From Falsibacillus albus (lineage in GTDB: Bacteria > Bacillota > Bacilli > Bacillales > DSM-25281), in the NCBI RefSeq assembly GCF_003668575.1, contig NZ_RCVZ01000004.1:62001-126000 (forward strand): a stretch of 64,000 bases of DNA, written 5' to 3'. Below are positions 26,889 to 36,771 of the stretch, piece after piece; position 1 is the stretch's first letter, and each line of letters begins with the position of its first letter. A program made the translations under genes and the position numbers. Below the pieces are notes generated by a model. It saw nothing but the letters and a program-made list of their open reading frames with translations. It was not told the DNA's origin and did not search any database.

Positions 26889-29800
26889 AGACGACATTTA
26901 CATCATCACCGTGGAAGGTCATCGCGTTTGTTGTGCTGATCATCATCGTTTTGACAAGTCCATTCTGGCTATGGGAATTAAAATCAAGCAAAGAACTGAA
27001 TGTACTGATTTTGGACAAAACAGTCCCGGATAAGAGTTTTCGCGAACATAAAGGTCTTGTTTGGCTGCTGAATAATCAAAAATATAAGAAAAGCGATCAA
27101 ACTACATACGATGATCATGCCGATTATGATGGGGTTGTTCCTGTTGAAGGGAATAATTTCAAAATAAAGCCGCTTCCAAAGGACTTGGATAAATATGCTG
27201 TCTATTATCTGACAGATCAATATGGCGTTTATGAAAAGGATCTTAATGGAACAAATCCAACAGGGGAACGTTCGAAAACCTTATATGGCGGATTATCAAT
27301 GGATGATCTAGACAAGATTGAACACTCCCTTATCAAAAATAAAGGAAAGACCTTGATTGCGGAATTCAACACGTTTGCCAGTCCAACCGAAAATGACGTT
27401 AAAGAAAAAGTATCGAATCTTTTAAATTTAGATTGGGATGGCTGGATCGGGAGGTATTTCTCTGATTTATCGAGTAAAGAGGTTCCTGTTTGGATCAAAA
27501 AAGACTACGAATCCAAAAATGGGAAGTGGAATTATAAAGGAAAAGGAATCGTATTAGTCAATCAAAATGATTTTGTCGTTGTCTTGGATCAAAGCGAATT
27601 AAAGGGCAGCGGAGCGGATTTTTTATTGACGGACAATGGGAAGAAAGCTTTCGGGCACCATTTTAATGGAACGTATCAATATTGGTTTGATATTGTCCAT
27701 GCCCGCAATCAACAAGAGGTACTCGCAAATTATCACCTATCTGTCACAAAAGATGCTCAGAAAAAGTTGAAAGGTTTTGGAATCCCGACAACCTTTCCAG
27801 CTGTGGTCCACCAGCGGAATGCAAAATACACATCTTACTATTTTGCAGGAGACTATGCGGATGAACCGGAAGTGCCAGATATTTATCAAACGGTCGGACT
27901 CACAAGGTTAAAAGAATATTTCGGGGCAAAAGGATCATTTTATTGGAAGGTTTATGTCCCGATGATGAAGCAAATATTAAGCAGCGGAATCAACGACCCG
28001 GTCAAACCAGAATCAGTGGAAACTTCGGAGCAGGATGGCGTTAAGCTGAATAGTAAAACAAACTCGTCCTATCTTCAAATTTTGAAAAACGGGAAATGGG
28101 AAAACTTCCTAGTCAAAGGGGTAAACATGGGAATTGCAAAGCCTGGTGCTTTTCCAGGGGAAACGGCTATTTCAAAAGATGAATATTTGCGCTGGTTTAA
28201 AGAAATCGGTGAAATGAATGCCAATACGATCCGCGTCTACACGCTTCATCCACCAGCGTTTTATGAAGCTTTTTATGAATACAATCAAACTGCAAAGAAA
28301 CCATTGTATCTCATCCATGGAGCGTGGGTAAATGAGGAGAGCCTGGTAAGGACACAGGATGCTTACAGCAAGGACGTAACGGAAGATTTCAGAAGAGAAT
28401 TGAAGGATATGGTGGATATCATCCACGGGAAAGCAAGCATCCCTGCCAATCCGGGGCATGCATCAGGTGAATATAAGTACGATATTTCCCGCTATGTTCT
28501 CGGGTATATGCTTGGGATTGAGTGGGATCCTGAGGCGGTCGAACATACAAATGACAAATACAAAGGTAAACCTCAGTTCTCAGGCCATTACTTTCATACA
28601 GATGATGCATCCCCATTTGAAATGTGGCTGGCAGAAAATATGGAATACACGATGTCATATGAATCTGAAACCTATCATTGGCAGCATTCGATGAGCTTTA
28701 CGAACTGGCCGACGACAGATCTTCTTCACCATCCTGCAGAGCCTTCTAAAGATGAAGACTTGGTTTCAGTGGATCCAAATCATATAAAGTCTTCCAACGG
28801 CTTTCATGCAGGCTTATTTGCTTCTTATCATATTTATCCGTATTATCCCGACTTTCTTAATTACGAAAAGGATTATACCGATTATGTCGATAAAGATGGG
28901 AAGAAAAATAATTATGCCGGATATTTGCATGATTTGATTTCAAAACATCAAATGCCGGTCCTCGTTGCAGAGTTTGGCGTCCCCGCATCCCGTGGGATGA
29001 CCCATCGCAATGCTTCCGGCATGAATCAAGGATTCCATTCGGAAAAGGAGCAAGGTGAAATCGATAAACGCCTCTTCGAAAATATTGTAGATGAGGGATA
29101 TGCAGGTGGGCTTGTCTTTACATGGCAGGATGAGTGGTTTAAGCGAACGTGGAATACGATGGAGTATGACGACCCGAACCGCAGGCCGTTCTGGAGCAAC
29201 ATGCAGACGAATGAGCAGCATTTTGGCCTTCTAGGATTCGAACCTGGAAAATTGGACGATGCGATCTATGTGGATGGCAACGACGGGGATTGGGAGAAGA
29301 AGGGAACCGATCCAATTTATCAATCGAAGAAAAAGGATTCTTCCCTTAAAAAGATGTACGTCTCTTCCGATGATGCGTATTTATATTTGCGGGTTGACTA
29401 CAGCAGGAAGCTGAATCTGCAGCAAGATCATACGTATGTACTTTTGGACACCATACAAAATCAAGGACAAAAGGCGATTCCGATTGAAGGAGGCAAAAAG
29501 ATTAACACGGATTTCGGCATCGATTTCCTCGTAGAGATTAATGGGAAAAAGAATACACGGGTGTTTGTCGACAGCTATTATGATCCTTTTGAATACCAAT
29601 ACGGGCATCTTTTACACATGATTCCCCCGATGCCGACAGCTTCACAGAAAAACAATGGGGTGTTCAATCCGATCCGCTATGCACTCAATAAACCATTTAC
29701 GATCCCGTCGACAGGAAAATCATATGGGTTCCAATCATATGAAACAGGAAAACTATTGTTTGGCACAGCCAATCCAGACGATAAAAATTTTAATTCTTTG

Positions 29801-30151
29801 ACCGATATAAGTGTCAGTGATGATAAAAAATCCATTGAACTGCGGATTCCTTGGATGCTGTTGAACATGAAAGATCCAAGCCAGAAAGAAATATTGGGTG
29901 ATCTTTGGAAAAGTGGACTCGAAGGCAAAGATGTAATCAATGGAATCAAATTGGCTGTAGTAGAAACAAATGGCGGTTCTGTTTCATCAGAGTTCCCACA
30001 GCAAAAGAATGACCTTATAAGCGGAGCAGATGCATCTGTCTATACATGGAATAATTGGGAAGAGCCTCAATATCATGAGAGGTTGAAGCAATCCTATGAA
30101 ATTTTACAAGATGCATATAAACAAACTGACCTCAAGGAGGATGCAAATTGA
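26885..30151 (+). CDS. Membrane-anchored glycoside hydrolase (clan GH-A-like) with CBM9/DOMON-like C-terminus
   Basis: I chose ATG 26885 (ATGA overlap with the GT2 stop), giving 1088 residues. A membrane anchor spans about 9-28. An alpha/beta N-terminal domain of unknown type follows. Next comes a TIM-barrel hydrolase at about 405-785 (FLVKGVNMGIAKPG; NANTIRVYTLHPP) with candidate acids E546 (GIEWDP) and E696 (VAEFGVP). The C-terminal beta domain starts near 795 (VDGNDGDWEKK) and resembles CBM9/DOMON modules. It probably acts outside the membrane on the polymer made by the adjacent synthase, trimming or releasing it. Hydrolase specificity is not known. Confidence 0.8.
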   Translation: MKTTFTSSPWKVIAFVVLIIIVLTSPFWLWELKSSKELNVLILDKTVPDKSFREHKGLVWLLNNQKYKKSDQTTYDDHADYDGVVPVEGNNFKIKPLPKDLDKYAVYYLTDQYGVYEKDLNGTNPTGERSKTLYGGLSMDDLDKIEHSLIKNKGKTLIAEFNTFASPTENDVKEKVSNLLNLDWDGWIGRYFSDLSSKEVPVWIKKDYESKNGKWNYKGKGIVLVNQNDFVVVLDQSELKGSGADFLLTDNGKKAFGHHFNGTYQYWFDIVHARNQQEVLANYHLSVTKDAQKKLKGFGIPTTFPAVVHQRNAKYTSYYFAGDYADEPEVPDIYQTVGLTRLKEYFGAKGSFYWKVYVPMMKQILSSGINDPVKPESVETSEQDGVKLNSKTNSSYLQILKNGKWENFLVKGVNMGIAKPGAFPGETAISKDEYLRWFKEIGEMNANTIRVYTLHPPAFYEAFYEYNQTAKKPLYLIHGAWVNEESLVRTQDAYSKDVTEDFRRELKDMVDIIHGKASIPANPGHASGEYKYDISRYVLGYMLGIEWDPEAVEHTNDKYKGKPQFSGHYFHTDDASPFEMWLAENMEYTMSYESETYHWQHSMSFTNWPTTDLLHHPAEPSKDEDLVSVDPNHIKSSNGFHAGLFASYHIYPYYPDFLNYEKDYTDYVDKDGKKNNYAGYLHDLISKHQMPVLVAEFGVPASRGMTHRNASGMNQGFHSEKEQGEIDKRLFENIVDEGYAGGLVFTWQDEWFKRTWNTMEYDDPNRRPFWSNMQTNEQHFGLLGFEPGKLDDAIYVDGNDGDWEKKGTDPIYQSKKKDSSLKKMYVSSDDAYLYLRVDYSRKLNLQQDHTYVLLDTIQNQGQKAIPIEGGKKINTDFGIDFLVEINGKKNTRVFVDSYYDPFEYQYGHLLHMIPPMPTASQKNNGVFNPIRYALNKPFTIPSTGKSYGFQSYETGKLLFGTANPDDKNFNSLTDISVSDDKKSIELRIPWMLLNMKDPSQKEILGDLWKSGLEGKDVINGIKLAVVETNGGSVSSEFPQQKNDLISGADASVYTWNNWEEPQYHERLKQSYEILQDAYKQTDLKEDAN

Positions 30152-30510
30152 AGAAGATTCTATTGGCCGAAGATGAAGAAGTATTGAGAATGCTGGTTGT
30201 CGATACGTTGGAGGATGAAGATTTCGATGTGGACGAAGCTGCTGACGGAGAGGAAGCCCTTCAGCTCTTCGAGACAAAAGATTACGATCTGTTGATCTTG
30301 GATTATATGATGCCTGTTTGTTCCGGCTTGGAAGTCATCCGGGAAGTCAGGAGCCGTGAAAGAAATAACAAAGTGAAAATCCTGATGCTTTCGGCCAAAA
30401 GCCAGCAATATGAACAGGACCGCGTCATCGAAGAAGGAGCGGATTATTTTATCGCCAAGCCGTTCAGTCCTCTTCAGCTGTTGAATAAGGTAGAGGAGAT
30501 CCTCGGATGA
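30148..30510 (+). CDS. Stand-alone receiver-domain response regulator
   Basis: The 120 residues are one CheY-like receiver: AEDEE acidic pocket, phosphoacceptor D52 (LILDYMMP), switch and K in FIAKPFSP. No output domain is present. The start is TTG 30148 behind AAGGAGG, overlapping the preceding TGA, and the stop overlaps the kinase ATG. It likely works as a phosphate shuttle or sink between the hybrid kinase and the HPt-GGDEF protein. Confidence 0.9.
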   Translation: MKKILLAEDEEVLRMLVVDTLEDEDFDVDEAADGEEALQLFETKDYDLLILDYMMPVCSGLEVIREVRSRERNNKVKILMLSAKSQQYEQDRVIEEGADYFIAKPFSPLQLLNKVEEILG

Positions 30511-33377
30511 ATTTCAATCAATATGTCAGAAAGAGTTTATCAAGGCAATTCATTGTCTTGATGAGCCTCTTCATCCTATTATTCATACTGGGCACGGCCA
30601 TCCTTTCTTTGACTGAGAAATATTTATATACTTCCTATACCAATGAGCGGGCCATTCTTGTAAAAAAAGTAAATCTGGCAAGACAGATCGATCAAACATT
30701 CACTTCCGCCATGTTTGATATTCGCGGATACTTTGCCTTTCATAATTCATCATTAAAAGACAGGGCGATCGATAATGAAAACGACATTGAGAAAATGAAG
30801 GAAGATTTTCAAAAGCTTTCAAGTACAAGTGAAGATAAAGAGTTTGAAAAAAATCTAGCTGATTTCCAAGGGTACTATTTTACTTCTGCTCTCCCAAAGA
30901 ACATTGCCTATTTTGAAAAAGGTCAGACTGATAAAGTGATTGCATTTGCCAATAATGGCGGAACGGCCAAAATCAATGCTTTTGAAGATGATGCCAAATC
31001 TTATATCACTCTTCTAAGTGATCAGTTGAATCAAAATGTCCTTAATTTGACAAAGGAACAAACTTATCTTCAATTGGGCTTCATCCTTTATATACTGCTG
31101 ATATTATTTGCTTTATTCCGAATCATCCGGATCATGGTCAGACAGGTAGGCCAGCCGCTATCACAGTTTGCCTTTGCTGCAAATGAAATCGCCAAAGGAA
31201 AAGATGCAGAGATTCAAGTTGATGAAAGCAGGCGAGATGAGTTGGGGGCATTGGCCATTGCATTTAAGCAAATGGTTGCGAGCGTCCAGGAGAAGGAACA
31301 AGATTTACTTGCACACAATGAAGAATTGCTTGCACAGCAGGATGAACTTCAGGCACAGCAGTCAGAGCTGGAATCAGCCTTGACCATTTTGCGGGATAAC
31401 GAGGCGAAACTCAATAGGAGAAATGAGTTGATTCATCATGTTTCAACATCACTTAATAAAAAAGAAGTCTTGAATAGCATCGTTATCAATATGAGCAAAA
31501 TCATCCAGGCGGACAGAGGTATCATTTCGATGACGAAGGAGCGTACATGTGCGTCTTTCGGAATTACTGAACAAGGGGCATCGCAATTTCAATTACATCT
31601 GGAGAGCGGAATCTTGGAGCGGCTAAATCTTACGAAGTCCCCATTCACGATCAAGCGGGAGATCACATCTGCTGAAAAGGGATATCATGATGGTACACAA
31701 TACAGCTATGATCTTTACCTTCCCGTCCTATCTTCAGATGGAGAAGTCATTGCCGTCATGGTTTACAGCCGTTTCGGCGAGGAGTTTGCCAAGGAATCGA
31801 TGGTTGAATATGAAGCGTTGGCAAAACAAATCGGCGTTACCCTTGATAAAATCAAGATATTTGAAATTTCAGAAGCTGATCGGAGATTAAACCAAGATAT
31901 CTTGAATACCGTACAAGAGGGAATTCAGCTGATCGATGTGGATGGGGCGATTATCCAAGTGAATGAGCAGCTCTGCCGAATGTTTCCGTCCATGGCAAGC
32001 GGTATCGGACTGCCATTGCAGGAGTGGAAGAGAATCATGGGTGCTTCAACAGACGATCCTGATGCCTTTGATCAATTCATTGAAGGTGCTTTGAAAGACG
32101 AGTGCGAGCAAGGAAACACCTTCACGTATCGTGTGAAGGATTCACATCAAGTATATAAAGTGTACTGCGAGGATCTATATAATGGTGACAAGCATGCCGG
32201 TAAAATCCTTGTCCATCGAAATATTACAAAGGAATTCGAAGTTGATCAAATGAAGTCTGAATTTGTCAGTACAGTCAGCCACGAATTAAGGACACCTTTG
32301 GCAAGCATTCTGGGATTCACGGAATTAATGATGAATCGGGAACTTAAAGCTGAAAGGCAGAAGAAGTACTTGGCAACAATTTTAAGTGAAGCCAACCGAT
32401 TAACGGCACTCATCAACGACTTCCTGGACGTACAAAGGATGGAAGCGGGCAAACAGACATACGAAAAGAAATATATTGAACTGAAACCGATCCTAAATAA
32501 TGTGATCAATCACCAACAGGTTCATACACAACTTCACCACTTTACAATCAATTCTGACACAGACAATGATGTCATCCTTGGTGATAAATTAAAAATCGAG
32601 CAAATATTCACCAATCTGATTAATAACGCCATAAAATATTCACCGGATGGCGGGACTATCAAGGTGAATTTATACAATAAAAATGATCGGCTTTGCGTGG
32701 ATATTGAGGATATGGGCTTGGGAATCCCTGAAGAGGCGCTGGATAAAATTTTCACGAAGTTTTACCGAGTCGATAACACCGACCTGAGGAGGATTGGCGG
32801 TACTGGCCTTGGGCTGGCAATCGTCCAGGAAATCGTGAAGGCGCATCTAGGCGACATAACTGTACGATCCACTTATGGTCAAGGTAGTATTTTCACAGTT
32901 TCATTCCCTTCCGTTCCTTCTGTAATTGATAACGAAGCGGGAGATGATGGCAATGACAAGAAAAAAACGAGTCCTTATAAAATCATGATCATTGAAGATG
33001 ACAAAAGTTTGGCGGAATTGATTTCACAAGAGTTGTCCGATAGTGGTTTCAGGATCGAGCATCATGTAAACGGCAGGAAAGCATTAAATTCCTTGGAAAA
33101 TACGATTCCAGATGCCATAGTGCTGGATATCATGCTTGCAGAAGATGAAGATGAATTAGACGGCTGGAAAATCATGAAGCATTTAAAGGAAGACCCTGAG
33201 TTAAAATATATTCCGATCATCGTTTCCACCGCTTTGGATGAAAAAGAAAAAGGGTTTCAGCTTGGGGCGAATGATTATCTGATCAAGCCATACAAATCAA
33301 GTCAGCTTTCAAAAGCGATTATGCAGACACTGTTGAAAATTGGACAAGCGGGACAAATCCTCGTTCCCAAAGAGTAA
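30507..33377 (+). CDS. Hybrid sensor histidine kinase (TM-HAMP-GAF-PAS-HisKA-HATPase-REC)
   Basis: A 956-residue kinase. Two membrane segments (about 15-35, 190-208) flank a ~150-residue external helical sensor. HAMP, a Gln/Glu-rich coiled coil (about 265-300), GAF and PAS regions follow. HisKA carries H592 (FVSTVSHELRTPL), the ATPase carries NLINNAIKYSPDGG, DMGLGIP and GGTGLGLAI, and a C-terminal receiver has D874 (IVLDIML). It can pass phosphate internally from His to Asp and then needs an HPt partner, which the first gene of the operon supplies. Last gene of the overlapping operon. Confidence 0.92.
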   Translation: MNFNQYVRKSLSRQFIVLMSLFILLFILGTAILSLTEKYLYTSYTNERAILVKKVNLARQIDQTFTSAMFDIRGYFAFHNSSLKDRAIDNENDIEKMKEDFQKLSSTSEDKEFEKNLADFQGYYFTSALPKNIAYFEKGQTDKVIAFANNGGTAKINAFEDDAKSYITLLSDQLNQNVLNLTKEQTYLQLGFILYILLILFALFRIIRIMVRQVGQPLSQFAFAANEIAKGKDAEIQVDESRRDELGALAIAFKQMVASVQEKEQDLLAHNEELLAQQDELQAQQSELESALTILRDNEAKLNRRNELIHHVSTSLNKKEVLNSIVINMSKIIQADRGIISMTKERTCASFGITEQGASQFQLHLESGILERLNLTKSPFTIKREITSAEKGYHDGTQYSYDLYLPVLSSDGEVIAVMVYSRFGEEFAKESMVEYEALAKQIGVTLDKIKIFEISEADRRLNQDILNTVQEGIQLIDVDGAIIQVNEQLCRMFPSMASGIGLPLQEWKRIMGASTDDPDAFDQFIEGALKDECEQGNTFTYRVKDSHQVYKVYCEDLYNGDKHAGKILVHRNITKEFEVDQMKSEFVSTVSHELRTPLASILGFTELMMNRELKAERQKKYLATILSEANRLTALINDFLDVQRMEAGKQTYEKKYIELKPILNNVINHQQVHTQLHHFTINSDTDNDVILGDKLKIEQIFTNLINNAIKYSPDGGTIKVNLYNKNDRLCVDIEDMGLGIPEEALDKIFTKFYRVDNTDLRRIGGTGLGLAIVQEIVKAHLGDITVRSTYGQGSIFTVSFPSVPSVIDNEAGDDGNDKKKTSPYKIMIIEDDKSLAELISQELSDSGFRIEHHVNGRKALNSLENTIPDAIVLDIMLAEDEDELDGWKIMKHLKEDPELKYIPIIVSTALDEKEKGFQLGANDYLIKPYKSSQLSKAIMQTLLKIGQAGQILVPKE

Positions 33378-33493
33378 AGTTATAGATTGATAGAAATAAA
33401 TGGTATAATTATGATTGACAAGTTGGTTCCGATAAAATAGCCGATATGAAAAGCATCTTTCAAAGCAAGGAATCAAAAGGGGGTTTTTCATTG

Positions 33494-34120
33494 ATGGAAG
33501 GAATAAAGCATTTGACAGGGACCATTTTTCTATCAAAACTCATTACACAATATGCCTACATTCACGAAAAGACAGTCGGTAAAACCGCAAGTGAATATAT
33601 CCGGCAAATGGGGCTGCGGACTGGTGAATGGATTGAAGGGTTTTATGGTGAAAGAGACGAAGAGTGGACTGTCGATCGCTACGCAGAAATCATCGTCGAC
33701 TTAAAGAATTCAATTGGTGGACACTTTTATATTGCATCCGTACATCCCGATCATGTGGTAGTAAAGGCAAGAATTTGTCCTTTCGGGGAATTGGTCAAGG
33801 ATGCTCCCCACTTGTGCAATATGACTTCAAGTGTCTTCGGAGGTATTGCTTCACGAAAGTTCGGTTACTCAAAGGTCACCCTAAGAAAAAGAATCGCAAT
33901 GGGTGATAGCGGCTGTGAAATAGCAGTTTACTTCAATGAGAATAATAAAGAAAATGGTGACGTGTACCGGGATCTGAAATATGCACCAGAAAACGGAAAT
34001 CCTTTTCAATGGGAGGAAGAAACGATCCTGCTGTTGAATGAACAACTGAGACAAAGCGATGAAATGGTCATGAAGCTTGTAGATGAACTCGAGGAACTGA
34101 AGAAGAAAGTAGAGAAATAA
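33494..34120 (+). CDS. Methanogen output domain 1 (MetOD1)-type protein
   Basis: About 208 residues; the frame is open from 33446, but ATG 33494 (or TTG 33491) follows AAAAGGGGG and is preferred. Conserved stretches VVVKARICPFGELVKDAPHLCNMTSSVFGG, with Cys residues in CPFG and HLC, fit the metOD1 output domain found in signal transduction proteins. A C-terminal coiled coil ends the chain (MKLVDELEELKKKVEK). It lies 116 bp behind the hybrid kinase with a TATAAT (33402-33407) between, so it may have its own promoter yet serve the same pathway. Biochemical role unknown. Confidence 0.65.
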   Translation: MEGIKHLTGTIFLSKLITQYAYIHEKTVGKTASEYIRQMGLRTGEWIEGFYGERDEEWTVDRYAEIIVDLKNSIGGHFYIASVHPDHVVVKARICPFGELVKDAPHLCNMTSSVFGGIASRKFGYSKVTLRKRIAMGDSGCEIAVYFNENNKENGDVYRDLKYAPENGNPFQWEEETILLLNEQLRQSDEMVMKLVDELEELKKKVEK

Positions 34121-34150
34121 TATTCATTTCATTATTTATTTACGTTCAAA

Positions 34151-34179
34151 AGTCTTGCTTTTTTGCAGGGCTTTTTTTC
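34151..34179 (+). terminator. Terminator after metOD1 gene
   Basis: AGTCTTGC/GCAGGGCT stem with two G-U pairs, loop TTTTTT, followed by TTTTTTT. It closes the signalling/EPS block. Confidence 0.75.
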
Positions 34180-34356
34180 GTTCTATATGAATGGTCTTCT
34201 TGTAAAAATGCGTTTTTTCGCCACCGAGAACAAATGTTCGGTTAGGAGGGAAGATACTTTAAGATCGTAATATATAAATCTATTCTTTTGTAATTATATG
34301 GTAAAATATTAAGGGAGATCAAATATACATAAGAAAACAATCGAGGGGGAATGATC

Positions 34357-35169
34357 ATGGAATTGATTAGAATTTATCCATTTTTGTATCACCTTAGAAT
34401 TAAACAAAAGCAGTTCTTCCGGACAATTCTGGATTTGATCGGATATAAAAAGTTTGCAAAAAGATATGAATTACAGAACTTTCCGGTAAATTGCAAAAAG
34501 CACCAATCTCTTTTAAGGCGAAAGCTTGGGGACAGTGATCCCATTCTGCAAGAAAATAAAATTATCAATCTGAGGATTGCATCCCAGTGTATCGATGGCA
34601 TCATCATTGGTCCTGGAGAGGTCTTTTCGTTTTGGAATCTGGTGGGGAAGCCTGAGAGGTCAAAGGGTTATATCGAGGGGATGCTGCTCTCGTTGGGAGA
34701 AGTTAAGACCGGAGTCGGAGGGGGCATATGCCAGTTGGCAAACTTACTTTATTGGATGGCTATTCATACACCTATGGAGATCATTGAACGCCATCATCAT
34801 AGTTTTGATCCCTTTCCCGACAATGGCAGGGTCCTTCCGTTTGGAAGCGGGGCTGGAGTGTTTTACAATTATGTCGACCTCAGGTTTTTCAATCCGACTG
34901 ACCAGCCTTTCCAAATCAAGGTGTGGCTGACAGATAAGCATTTGAAAGGTGCTATCCATACTAGTGGAGCGTGGCCATTTACATACCATATCGAAGAAAG
35001 GAATCATAGGTTCATTACTAAAAACAATAAGAATTATCGAAGCAATGAAATCTGGCGAAAGGTTCATGACAGAAGGACGGGCAATCTTCTAAAAGAAGAG
35101 CTTGTCATGAAGAATTTCGCTGAAGTGAAGTATGAGCTAAATTCAGTGAAATTGGAGCAAAAAAATTAA
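34357..35169 (+). CDS. VanW family protein
   Basis: 270 residues. The VanW core is clear: NLRIASQCIDGIIIGPGEVFSFWNLVGKPERSKGY, GVGGGICQLANLLYWMAIHTPMEIIERHHHSFD and VLPFGSGAGVFYNYVDLRFFNPT. VanW occurs in some vancomycin-resistance clusters, but its biochemical role is not known, and most chromosomal copies are unrelated to resistance; no van genes are near. ATG 34357 has AGGGGG 7 nt upstream, better placed than ATG 34351. Confidence 0.88.
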   Translation: MELIRIYPFLYHLRIKQKQFFRTILDLIGYKKFAKRYELQNFPVNCKKHQSLLRRKLGDSDPILQENKIINLRIASQCIDGIIIGPGEVFSFWNLVGKPERSKGYIEGMLLSLGEVKTGVGGGICQLANLLYWMAIHTPMEIIERHHHSFDPFPDNGRVLPFGSGAGVFYNYVDLRFFNPTDQPFQIKVWLTDKHLKGAIHTSGAWPFTYHIEERNHRFITKNNKNYRSNEIWRKVHDRRTGNLLKEELVMKNFAEVKYELNSVKLEQKN

Positions 35170-35195
35170 TGTTGGACCTCCTACTATTTATACAA

Positions 35196-35230
35196 AGCCG
35201 GCGTGAGAAGACTCGCCTCGGCTATTTTCA
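35196..35230 (+). terminator. Terminator after vanW gene
   Basis: AGCCG-GCG / CGC-CT-CGGCT stem followed by ATTTTC. The T-run is weak. Confidence 0.55.
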
Positions 35231-35311
35231 CTTTAGCCACGATAAAACTGTGGCCATTGGTAATATGGAGGGGCATGGATATCCGAATATTTACTTAATT
35301 TGGAGGTGGCG

Positions 35312-35377
35312 ATGAAAGGGAAAAGAGGAAACGAGTGCCTTCTTGATATGACTGAAATAATAAAATTGAATCAATAG
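35312..35377 (+). CDS. Possible 21-residue peptide
   Basis: ATG 35312 follows a strong GGAGGTG at 5 nt and opens MKGKRGNECLLDMTEIIKLN before TAG 35375-35377. The good RBS is the only support. It may be a true small peptide, a gene remnant or chance. Confidence 0.2.
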   Translation: MKGKRGNECLLDMTEIIKLNQ

Positions 35378-36023
<646 letters not shown>

Positions 36024-36725
36024 TCACTTTTGCTGCTTTCCCTGCATCGGACTTATATGTAATCCATCATCTGCTTGCCAATCTGCGTAAAATATCCTTT
36101 TTTCATCTTCATATCCATGTTTCTTTAGTTCCTGCATCAGCCACTGTTTGCTGAATCCGCGATCTTTCAGGTTGTCGTTTAGTATTTGGCCGTCAACAAT
36201 GAAAGAAATTGGCAAGTCCTCCTCCTTTACTGCCAGCATCATGTCTTGTTTGGTAGGTGTTTTATGTTGATCCTTTAATAGAATACTGATCTGTCCGTTT
36301 GCTTCGAGGATACCATATTTTACTTCCCGGACGGAAAAGACGCTGTTTTGCCTCAGCAAGCTTGCTACTTGGTTAACTTCGATTTTATTTCTCTTAAGCA
36401 TCTCTTTATCGTAAATGCCTTCCCGGATTACGATGGCTGGATTGCCGACCAGTAATGTCCGTGTTTTTTTGAATTTCTGGGTAGTCCATTCAACAGTCAA
36501 CATCAGCAGCATCCATATGGTCGTACCATATAGAAATTGCAGCGTGCTCACACTGTTTTCATACAACGCGTTACCCAAGAATTCGCCTAATACAAGGACA
36601 AATACTAAATGAAATGGTGTTAATTGATAAATGGATGCCCTTCCTGTGACGGACACAATAAAGAATAGCGCCGCGAACCCAACCAATATTTTGGATGTCA
36701 GAAGTCCCATATGAAGTTCTTCCAT
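36024..36725 (-). CDS. DUF421 (YetF-type) membrane protein
   Basis: 233 residues from ATG 36725, which has AAAGGA 8 nt upstream; the frame is open to 36785 but without an RBS there. Three N-terminal membrane helices (FAALFFIVSV, LVFVLVLGEFLGNAL, LYGTTIWMLLMLTVEW) precede two cytoplasmic domains. The GRASIYQLTPFHLVFVLVLGE and GNPAIVIREGIYDKEMLKRNKI stretches are typical. YetF proteins are common in spore formers; the function is largely unknown. It follows the staygreen gene closely and may share its transcript. Confidence 0.85.
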   Translation of the reverse strand: MEELHMGLLTSKILVGFAALFFIVSVTGRASIYQLTPFHLVFVLVLGEFLGNALYENSVSTLQFLYGTTIWMLLMLTVEWTTQKFKKTRTLLVGNPAIVIREGIYDKEMLKRNKIEVNQVASLLRQNSVFSVREVKYGILEANGQISILLKDQHKTPTKQDMMLAVKEEDLPISFIVDGQILNDNLKDRGFSKQWLMQELKKHGYEDEKRIFYADWQADDGLHISPMQGKQQK

Positions 36726-36771
36726 AAGATTAATCCTTTCACTCTTATTTCTTCCAATCAAGACATGTGTC

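Noticed and set aside
34357..35169. Vancomycin resistance cluster suggested by VanW
   Set aside because: No vanH, vanA, vanX or sensor-regulator genes nearby; chromosomal VanW homologues are common.
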